A DNA stretch of 20,146 nucleotides from Pelargonium cotyledonis (taxonomy: Eukaryota > Streptophyta > Magnoliopsida > Geraniales > Geraniaceae), in contig JAYMTA010001405.1 in assembly GCA_036897625.1 (NCBI GenBank), positions 1-20,146 on the forward strand. The letters run 5' to 3'. The position numbers and the translations under genes were made by a program. Every line of letters starts with the position of its first letter. Positions within the stretch are counted from its first letter, which is position 1. The notes beneath the pieces are model-generated. The model saw only the letters and a program-made list of their open reading frames with translations, was not told where the DNA came from and did no database searches. Positions 1 to 8,400 of this stretch are shown piece by piece.

Positions 1-18
1 GAGAGAGAGAGAAAGAGG
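1..18. repeat. GA-rich microsatellite
   Basis: The window opens with six uninterrupted GA units followed by an impure purine run. It lies just outside the presumed 3' end of the LINE and may continue to the left of the window. Confidence 0.7.
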
Positions 19-91
19 TTGAAGAGGGTAAAAATTAAAGTTTTGAAAAATATAAAGGGTAAATTAGTAAAGTCATATGTTATAAATTATT

Positions 92-382
92 TTTTTATTA
101 CATTTTAACGACGTCAGTTAAAACTAACGGATTTCGTTAGGGATTTGACGGAATGTCCTTCGCAAGAACAAAAACAAGTGAACTATGACTCGATCGGAAC
201 AAGTCATAGTTTGAGGACTCCAGCGAAACAAATGAGATACTTCAGGGACCTCTGGGAACCTTTTTACTTCTTGTTTGAAAGAATCAGATAATTGTATTAA
301 TTCAAAAAGATCAACCACGAAGCAACCCGGTAGGAAACTCTGGGGTACTCCATGAATACAGGCCAGACCTAAAACGAGAGGC
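92..382 (-). other. LINE 3' untranslated region with hairpins
   Basis: This is the stretch after the RNase H-like segment. It carries short open frames in a coding-like style near 380-250, probably the decayed C-terminus, and then non-coding sequence. Two inverted repeats are visible. One is a perfect 10-bp stem, AACTATGACT at 181-190 against AGTCATAGTT at 202-211, with an 11-base loop. The other is a 6-bp stem, CTAACG at 124-129 against CGTTAG at 135-140, with a 5-base loop. In some LINEs the reverse transcriptase recognises a 3' stem-loop; whether that applies here is inference. Confidence 0.5.
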
Positions 383-1540
383 TCAAGCAATTGAATGAGC
401 AGCACTGTTTTCAGACCTAGCAATATAAGAGAACTTAACACTCTCAAACCTAGCCGCAAGGGAAATACAATAAGCTAAAATCATGCCGTACACATTTGGG
501 AATTTAGATCCTAACGCTAGATCTGAAACCACACTTTGGGCATCACTACACATCGTTAGTGACCTCCAACCCTTCCTCCAGGCCCACTGGAGAGCTTCTC
601 TAATCGCCATCTTCTCTATCATTTTGACCGACTCCGGAGAGCCCGTCAACCTCCGACAACCCCCCCAATCGGACTCTATTTGAATCCTCTGCCCACCACC
701 CCCCACCATAGCCAAGACCATCAAAGACCGTTCCATCAGTCCTAATAAATACCGAGCTCGAAAACACACAATCGGACCCAGTACTTGAACCTGACCGACT
801 CCTACTCGACCCGTCCCCAGTCACCGTCGGCTGAGTTTTCCCGGCCTCCTCCCAGCCCAGCTTGGTGGACTCCACCATTTTCCAAACCTCATCCTCTTCC
901 ATTTTCCTCCCCTCCCACACAATAAGATTCTTTCTCCTCTACAAGCCCCACCCGACATACATAGAGCAAGCCGAGAAGACGTTGCCTGAGCCTTCAACTG
1001 CTTGTACCAGTCCCACACTGATTGCGTTCCATACAGCAACACCCCCAGCCCCACCCTCATCCATAATCGGTCAGCCTCCGGGCATCCCCCAATGGCATGC
1101 TCTATCGACTCTTCCACAATCTTGCAAACCGGACATTCTACCTCTATTGCAGAGCCCCTATCAAATAACCTCTTATTCACCGGCAGGCATCTAGACAACA
1201 TACCCCACCAGAAAATTTTAACTTTCGGCTGAACCTAAGCTTCCCATACGCTCTTCCACACCTCCTTATACTCATCATCATCAACCTCTAGCTTCAAAGC
1301 CTTATACGCACTTCTAACCGAGTAAACCCAATCATTCTCCAGCTCCCAATATATCGAGTCATTCGTATCACTGTAACTAAGTGGAATATCACTAATCACG
1401 GAGCACACCTCCTCTCCAAAAAAATTAATTAGTCGTGCCTTATCCCAGCGCCTTTCTCCACTTACAAAAAGTTTCGCTACCACCCTCAGACTCTCCACCC
1501 TGTCCGCCACTCTACTCAGACCCCCTCCACTCCTGACCAA
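383..1540 (-). pseudogene. LINE ORF2 C-terminal part: zf-RVT and RNase H-like remnants
   Basis: One minus-strand frame runs through this part with stops at 1237-1235 and 823-821. From 1540 it encodes a segment with the I-P-L-S and Y-S-V-R-S-A-Y-K signature found downstream of plant LINE reverse transcriptases. From 1201 a CPVC...H....C knuckle follows (Cys23, Cys26, His35 and Cys40 counted from the ATG at 1201), typical of the zf-RVT family. From about 769 an RNase H-like stretch shows the I-R-E-A-L, C-S-D-A-Q and N-S-A-A-H patterns of plant LINE RNase H domains. Around 930-770 the homologous residues seem to move into a neighbouring frame, so the RNase H start is frameshifted. The sequence shows no intact enzyme. 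Confidence 0.85.
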
Positions 1541-3222
1541 TTATCCCCAAACACCCGAGCCTCTTTCCCATCTCCAATCTGGTACCTTGTTCGAGCTCTG
1601 AGAATCTCTTGTGCTTCTGTGAAAGACCTCCACATATAGCTCGGATTAGCACCCATATTAGGTTCCAAAAAATTCCCCGACGGATAATACCGACCCCTCA
1701 TAACCCTAGCAGATAATGTGTCTGGCCTTGTTATCAGCCGCCAACCCTGTTTTCCCAAAAGAGCAATTTTAAATTCTCTCACACTCCTAAAACCCAACCC
1801 TCCTACATCCTTGCTTGAACTCAAACAATCCCAACTTTTCCAATGTAGAGCTCTCCGCCCCCAACCCTTCGACCCCCACCAATAAGCATTCCAAAGTCTT
1901 TCTAATGTCTCTGAGACGCCTTTAGGAAACAAGCAGACACTCATCAAATAAGTAGACAAGGCTTGTGCAACCGACTTCAACAAAACCTCTTTATCCGCCC
2001 CCGACAACATTTTTTGACTCCATCCCCCAATTCGGTTCCGAGCCTTAACTAACACATAATTAAACACCCCACACTTCCTTCTTCCCACTCCAATAAGAAC
2101 CCCTAGGTAAGACCCAAAACCATCCGCTTCCTCCACATTTAACTGAGCTACAATCGTATCCCTTATATCCCTCTTAGTAGAAGGGCTAATGAACACTGAG
2201 GATTTTTTGAAGTTTACCTTCTGTCCTGAGGCCAATTCATATATTGATAAACAATGTTTAATGTGTAATGTCGCTTCCCTTGTTGCCTGACAAAACAGAA
2301 TGGAATCATCTGCAAAAAATAAGTGAGACACCCTCGGATACCCGGTAGCCACCCGAACCCCCTTCCAAACCCCATGTCTCTCCTTATATTTTATCAACCG
2401 AGAAAGCCCCTCCGCACAAATCAAAAACAAAAATGGAGATAATGGATCCCCTTGTCGTGAACCCATTTCCGGCACAAATACCTCCAATAAATGACCATTT
2501 ACATCAACTCGAAACCGAGATGTGGACACACAAAGCATAATTAAATTGACAAAATGCAACTCAAAACCCAATTTTATCATTACCTCATGAAGATAAGTCC
2601 ATTCTACACGGTCATACGCCTTATCCATATCAAGCTTCACCGTCATCCACCCGTGTTTGCCCGACCTATGTCTCCCAATCCAATGGATTGTCTCATTCGC
2701 CACACAGACATTATCCATAATCAACCTCCCCTGAATAAAAGCACTTTGTTCTTCCGAGATAATATCACCAATCACCATCTTAAGCCGATTTGCCAGAACT
2801 TTCGACATCAATTTGTATATGACATTGCAGAAAGCAATCGGTCAATAATCTCCCACCCTCTCCGGACTTACCTTCTTCGGGATCAGCACTAGACTTCCAT
2901 CATTCATCCTAGGAGGAAACGAGCATGAGGTAAGGCATTTTAGACAAGCTCACACCACCTCCTCCCTCACTATCGCCCAATTTTGCTGATAAAACCCTGG
3001 TGTGAGCCTATCAGAACCCGAAGCTTTATTCGAATTCATTTTCATCAGAGCCTGTTTGATCTCCGCTCCCTTAAAAGGTTTACCAAGAATGACATTGTGT
3101 TCATGTGAGATAATTGGCAACACCAACTCTGTCACCTCTTGCCAGTCAATCACTTCTGCTCGTGTCATCTTAACGAAGTGTCTTGGATAAGGTTCTCTAG
3201 GTCCACCGTCTCCTTTACCCAA
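1516..3222 (-). pseudogene. LINE ORF2 reverse transcriptase, broken
   Basis: A single minus-strand frame covers the reverse transcriptase, interrupted by TGA at 2952-2950 and 2844-2842. The palm entry motif (N-K-A-S-G-S-D) lies near 3030. Then come the F-I-Q-G-R and D-x-D-K-A-Y-D-R-V-E-W motifs, the S-R-Q-G-D-P-L-S-P motif and the catalytic F-A-D-D box at 2316-2305. The longest uninterrupted part is 431 codons (2811-1516) and includes the thumb-like W-W-G-S and G-G-L-G-F segments usual in plant LINEs. The TGA at 2844-2842 replaces the Arg of the conserved D-Y-R-P-I motif, as expected for CGA to TGA. The enzyme would have copied element RNA at a nicked target site; this copy cannot encode it in full. 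Confidence 0.95.
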
Positions 3223-4337
3223 CGACTTCGCTCATCCCTCAACTGAACAATTTGATTTTGTCTTCTCCTAGCTGATGCCGCAACATGAAAAAAGTGAGTA
3301 TTCAGATCCCCATCTTTTAACCAATTCACCTTCGCCCTCTGCCTCCAATAAGTCTCTTGAGCCTTTAGCTTTTGAAGATATGCTGCCCTCGTATCCACCT
3401 CACCCCTCCCTCTCATATCCGCCTCCTCCAGCCTTTGTCGTGCCTCTCTGACCTCGGCATCCACCCGAGCCCGAGACTCTCTCAACTGTTGAAGTGAAGC
3501 ACCATAACTCCGAATGCGGTCCATGATATGATCGAACACTCTACTCCCCCAACCTTCTTTTACTACCCGCAAACACTCTCCCTCTCTTCCCCATGCATTT
3601 TCATACCTAAATCGGTTAACCTGACCTCCATCCAGTTCTGGCGTCGCAATAAAAATCGGGCGGTGATCCGACGTAGAATATGGAAGACTAAATACCCAAA
3701 TAGTACCAAACTTCTCTAACCATTCTGAATTTCCAAAACCTCTATCCAACCTCTCCTCCACTCTAGAAGTATCAGTCGAACCCCTAATCCATGTAAACAG
3801 TTCGCCTACAACACCCAGATCAAACAAGCCCTCATCTTCCACCGCTAGCCTAAACCCCTCTATTAGCCAAGTAAGTTGCGACGTCCTCCCCCTTTTCTCA
3901 TACGCAAAGAGTAGATCATTGAAGTCCCCCGCGTATAACCATGGTAGATTATTGACACCCCTCAGATTTCTCAACACATCTCAACTCTCCTCACGATGGG
4001 CTCTATCCGGCGACCTGTAGAAGCTGACAAAACGCCACTCTCCTCCATCCTCCATGGTCACAGACACATCGATAAAATAACTTGACGCTCCCAACAGTCT
4101 AAGCTTTCCCCGGTCCTTCCCAAACACTGCCAAACCTCTGCTTTGGCCCTGAAAATCCACCGCATAACAGCCGGCCATATCCAACCGCTAACGAACTCCC
4201 TCCAATTGCTCCCTCGTCTGTTTCGTTTCCGATACAAAAACGATTTTAGGTCGTCTCGCACGAACGAGATCACGGAGCACATTAATTGTGTTGGGATTTC
4301 TCAACCCCCTCGTGTTCCAACATAGTACCCGCATCAT
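3165..4337 (-). pseudogene. LINE ORF2 endonuclease, broken
   Basis: Reading starts at tandem ATGs (4337-4335, 4334-4332) followed by the C-W-N-T-R-G-L motif that opens plant LINE endonucleases. The catalytic Glu is in S-E-T-K (residue 37). A G-D-F-N motif lies at 3929-3918 and the S-D-H-R-P-I motif at 3671-3663, so all main signature residues of the exonuclease-endonuclease-phosphatase fold are present. Stops interrupt it at 4190-4188 (TAG) and 3983-3981 (TGA). A charged linker rich in Arg and Glu follows (about 3560-3340), as in related elements, and the frame ends at 3165 with a shift into the reverse transcriptase frame. In a live element the enzyme nicks target DNA to prime reverse transcription. 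Confidence 0.93.
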
Positions 4338-4690
4338 TCCACTACCCTAACAATACTACACCATCAGAACCACCTAACACCCTCTCTGATCTTCACCGAT
4401 CACTACCGCCGCCTCCGCACTCCGTCAACAGCCCCCCACGACATCTAGAAACCCCGCTTCCACCCCTGATCTCTGCAAAACCCTAACACAGCCGCCACTC
4501 GCCTTCAACAGCCACACTCTAGTACCAAAACCCCTAAACATAACTGTCGCACCCCGACAACTGTCGCCTTCTTCGACCAGAAATCCCTATCTACCCCCTG
4601 ATCGCTCCACTCACTGAAGCCGCCGCCACACACCGTCCACAGCCGCATCCAAGTCCAGAAACCCTAAGCATGCACTTTAGGCGGGAAAGA
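4338..4690 (-). other. GC-rich LINE 5' leader
   Basis: This stretch is much richer in C on the plus strand than the DNA to its right, and its composition changes sharply at about 4680. No gag-like zinc knuckle could be read in any frame. Two telo-box-like motifs (AAACCCTAA on the plus strand) occur at 4478-4486 and 4659-4667. The simplest reading is the 5' untranslated region, or the remains of ORF1, of the LINE. The T-run at 4696-4704 lies just outside. Confidence 0.5.
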
Positions 4691-5016
4691 CCACTTTTTT
4701 TTTTATTCACAAGCATTTAATTATTCGTATTGAAACAATATGTTCTTATAAATATTGATTATAGCTTAAAATTTGTAATTTACCTATGCTCTAGCACTCA
4801 CGTAATGTTAAATGATTGATGCCTTATTTATGTGGAAATTGCGCTACTTCCACTATGTTTTACACTTTTGTTTTATGAAAATTTTGTCAAAATTTCCACA
4901 ATCACTACTGAAAATGACGAATTCGGACAAATTTTGAGTTAAACTATTATTGGTGTTGACTTTGATTAGACTGGTCAACGAGTTTGACACCACTAACGAA
5001 ATTTCGCGGAAGTTTC
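4691..5016. other. AT-rich upstream region of the ATPase gene
   Basis: This region lies between the LINE 5' end and the TATA-like site. It has low GC and a T-run at 4696-4704. Apart from the W-box cores listed separately, no gene or known element was seen. Confidence 0.6.
4956..4989 (+). promoter_or_regulatory. Cluster of three W-box cores upstream of the ATPase gene
   Basis: TTGACT lies at 4956-4961, GGTCAA (TTGACC on the other strand) at 4973-4978 and TTGACA at 4984-4989. W-box cores bind WRKY factors in plants. Three within 34 bp, directly upstream of a TATA-like site, is more than expected from scattered 5-mers, but single cores are common by chance. Function is inferred. Confidence 0.35.
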
Positions 5017-5028
5017 CATATAAAAAAG
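5017..5028 (+). promoter_or_regulatory. TATA-like element, candidate core promoter
   Basis: The run CATATAAAAAAG is the best TATA-like match between the LINE and the start codon. Transcription would begin near 5050 and leave a leader of about 400 bases. An E2F-like word, TTTCGCGG, lies just upstream at 5002-5009. No transcript data are available, so the start site is uncertain. Confidence 0.4.
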
Positions 5029-5049
5029 CACAATTTTTTTTGGTTGTAA

Positions 5050-5458
5050 AAGCAATGTCATCACTCTATCTGATAAATCATTAGCAAATCTCAATATTTT
5101 TGTTTCTTTCCCGGGAAAATAGAACAGAAAGGAAAATCGGAAAATGTAGCGCCATATGGCCTTGCACCTGACGCGAAACCCGCATTTTCCGTTCTATTTT
5201 CTCTCTTGCTCCACCAATTCGGTCAATGAAGGCACATCCACTCCTTAACTCTGATTTCTTCACAGCACAAGTGACGACACTTTCAGAAAACACAGTGTCT
5301 GGTGTGTTTTGTTTTGCTCTGCTTGTGTGTGTTTTGTTGTTTTCTCTGTAAATTTTCTGTGATTTTGAACTGACTGTGACTGGTTGGGGTGGCCCCAGCA
5401 GCAGCAGCAGAAACAGCTCACTCTCTAGCGACAATTCTGCGTAGCAGCGTGAGTGGTG
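5050..5458 (+). other. Presumed 5' leader of the Ca2+-ATPase mRNA, with uORFs
   Basis: If transcription starts near 5050, the leader has four AUGs upstream of the main start. They are a 9-codon uORF at 5055-5084, a start-stop pair (ATG TAG) at 5144-5149, a 30-codon uORF at 5156-5248 and a 41-codon uORF at 5226-5351. The last two overlap in different frames, and no AUG occurs between 5351 and 5459. A (CAG)5 run lies at 5396-5410. An in-frame TGA at 5450-5452 closes the main frame upstream, so the AUG at 5459 is the first possible start in that frame. Confidence 0.45.
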
Positions 5459-8400
5459 ATGGCCAGCAGCGAAACTTCTTCAAATGCCTTGCTGTCTTCT
5501 TCTTCGCCGGCGCATCAGTCGGCGGTGGATCCGGACTTGGAGGCCGGTCCGGTCAAGCCCGATCAGCCTCAGCCTGATAACGATCCGTTTGACATTTCCG
5601 ACACAAAAAACGCCCGTCCGGAGGCTCTACGACGATGGAGGGTACGTAATTTGTCGATCAGGCCAATTTCATATATATATGTGTATGAACAATGCATTTC
5701 ATTGTCACATATATACGTGTATTTGTTTGGTTTATGTTTGTCACTTGGTTAGGTTTTGCCAATTGTGAGTGAAAATGACTATTTGTTACTCAATCAGTGA
5801 CGAACACTACAAAAATTACATGTAGCTGGTTGGTTTTTCTGAGTTCGGTGTTTGTGAAAATGACAGTTTCAGTTACATAATTACAAGTTTCACTACTCAA
5901 TTAGTGATTATCAAAACTTAATTAGTGATCATCACTGTTCAGATACGTAATTACAAGTTTCACTACTCAATTAGTGATTATCACTACATAATTACATGTA
6001 ATCGGTTGTTTTTTTAATCTGCAGATGCATGTGAAAATGAAAACTGGCTACTTAATTAGTGAACACTGCATACTTACATATATTGTTTATATGTACTAGG
6101 TTGTTTTTTTCGTTTGTTAGTGTGTGTGTGTGTGTGAAAATGTCAGTTAGCTACATAAATAGTGATCATTACTGCATAATTATGTGTCTGGTTGGTTATT
6201 GTTTGTCAATGTGTGTGAAAATGACAATTTATTACATAATTAGTGATCATCAACACATAATTAAATGTAGCTGGTTGGTTTTTGTCATCCAATTGTGTGT
6301 GAAAATGACATTTCCCTACTTAATTAGTGATCATCACTGCCTAATTATATGTAATTGCTTGGTATTTGTTTGTCAATGTGTGTATTAATGAAAATTCACT
6401 ACTTAATTACTGATCATCACTACATATATATGTAACTGGGTGTTTTTTGTTTGTCAGTGCATGAAAATGACACTCCCTACTTGATTAGTGATCATCACTG
6501 CCTAATTATATGTAGTTGGTTGGTTTTTGTTTGTAAGTGTGTGAAAAATGATAGTTCCTATTTACTTACTGATCATTACTGCATGTTTATATGTAATTGG
6601 TTGTTTTTTTGTTTGTCAATTTTTGAGAAAATGACAATTGGCTACGTAACTAGTGAGCATCATCGCTACCGAGGTGTGACAGAATTGGTAGAGGCTTGCC
6701 AAAATAAGTAGTACGTCACTGATTCTAATCCACTTCAGAAAAATAGTGATGACAGCTACTTCTTAAACTGAGAATGGGGTCAAATTCATGTAGTGTTACT
6801 TCATTGATTTACGTTCTTCATGCATGTTGGTATCGGCTAGTTGATATTTAATGCATGTTTGAATTAAACTATTGAATTATTTAATTGACTGGAATGCAAA
6901 TGAAATAAATTGTTTGCAACTGATTGAAAGCACTGTTATTGACTTATTTGTCAGTTAAATTTTATGTTTTTGTTCTTTTTTCGACTTTTAACTAAAGGAG
7001 TTTGAATCATATACAGCAAGCAGCACTTGTGTTAAATGCTTCTCGTCGATTTCGGTACACTCTGGACTTAAAAAAGGAGGCAGACAGGGAGCGAAGAAGA
7101 AGGATGATCAGATCTCATGCACAAGTCATAAGAGTAATGTTTTTAGACATTAAACTCTAGTTTTTACATTGCTACTCTTTGTTAATATTATCTCTAATTG
7201 ATAACTACTTCTATTAGGCAGCATTGCTTTTCAAATTGGCTGGTGAACGACAAATTGGTAGGTCACTCTTCTGGAACACTTCCATCTTCACATGTGATTT
7301 TCATTTGATTCCAAATAAATATCTTACTTTCTTAGAGACAAGGAACTGGCTTTCTTACTTTCCATGCAAATGTTTCTTCTGGGGATCTGGGGTTGCATCA
7401 TTATTGTCACACCTCTTGATTTAGTGCTATGCAAAGGTTTTGTTGATTTTTCTGGAGTGAAGTCGATATTGTTTTGAGTCTTTTAAGTCCTGATCAATGG
7501 TCCCTTTCCAGATATATTCTATTGAATATTTGGAATGAAAAATATGGAATCTGGATGCCTTTACTGGCTGTAAGATTGTTTCATCGCTTGGTGGAACTTT
7601 CAAGATGCAGTCCCTATATGGCAGCATGTATAATTTTGATTAGGATACTTATCATGAGAGTAATAATAATCCCATGTTTTCATGAGTTCATAAAGATGTT
7701 TTACTTCCATGCCTGCTCTTATTTACTGGCAGAGTTCAAGGGAGAAACTTATTCTTTCTGAGCAGTACTAGCTAGTTATCAGTCAATGAACCTTGGTCAG
7801 AGAAATTTTGTCGAGGAACCTGAGAATTAGAGTTTAGTTTTGAAGCGACAGTGCAATTATGATGTTGAACCGGTAACTTATTTGGCTGACTCTGATGTTA
7901 AAACTAGGAATAAGGTTGAGACTTGAGATGATCCTTTTTTTAGTAAAACCATCAGTCTCCTCATGCTACTTGACATAAAAATCACACTTGCTGAAGTTAT
8001 TGGCATTTTTAAATTTTAACATTTCTAGCATACATATTGAAGAGGTGGGCTTCATTAATACGCTCTTATAGTGCCTTTGTGATTTGCGTATATAGTCCAA
8101 GTTTTGCGTCACAAGGACATCCTTATTCAAGTGATTGGTACACTGTATTGATATTATGCTATATGTGATTCTTATATTTGTTTTTATTCATTTCCACTGT
8201 TAGGAACAACGGTAAGGCCCCCAACTCCAAAGGGTGATTTTCGGATCACATTGGAAGAACTTGTTTCAATGACTAAGGATAATAATTTCTCTTCTCTGCA
8301 ACAATATGGAGGGGTAAGTTAGTTACAAACATATTTTCCTTGTTCATGCCATGTGGCTCTGTTTATCTTTGATACGTGATTGTATATTTATTTCTTCCAT

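Larger units (their letters stand above)
92..4690 (-). mobile_element. Decayed L1-type LINE retrotransposon, antisense to the ATPase gene
   Basis: Read on the minus strand, the region encodes, in order, an apurinic-type endonuclease, a reverse transcriptase, a zf-RVT-like Cys/His segment and an RNase H-like segment. This is the ORF2 layout of plant L1-type LINEs. Coding starts at an ATG at 4337-4335 and continues to about 383. It is interrupted by in-frame stops at 4190-4188, 3983-3981, 2952-2950, 2844-2842, 1237-1235, 823-821 and 385-383. The main frame changes near 3220-3165 and again near 1540-1516. No ORF1 (gag-like) protein was recognised, so the copy may be 5' truncated or ORF1 may have decayed. 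An A-rich run on the minus strand at about 107-91 is the best candidate for the 3' tail. No clear target-site duplication was found, so both ends are approximate. It is not able to move by itself. Confidence 0.93.

Noticed and set aside
483-1232. Plus-strand open frames opposite the LINE (483-683, 862-1194, 1002-1232)
   Set aside because: They are antisense shadows of the minus-strand LINE coding region and show Pro/Ser/Thr-rich composition from the C-rich complement.
4693-4704. T-run as a poly-A tail of the LINE
   Set aside because: It is at the 5' side of this minus-strand element. A tail should appear as a T-run at the low-coordinate end.
80-4755. Possible target-site duplication TTATAAAT flanking the LINE (near 82-89 and 4745-4752)
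   Set aside because: Only eight AT-rich bases match, and the right copy is about 50 bp away from the apparent element end, so chance is likely.
5081-5434. 117-codon minus-strand open frame over the promoter and leader
   Set aside because: It has low-complexity Leu-rich sequence, no family signature, and overlaps the presumed transcribed leader of the plus-strand gene.
6059-6711. Long plus-strand open frames with a repeated peptide pattern (6059-6388 and 6451-6711)
   Set aside because: They arise because some minisatellite units have lengths divisible by three. They lie inside intron 1, have no family resemblance and would read in-frame into no exon.
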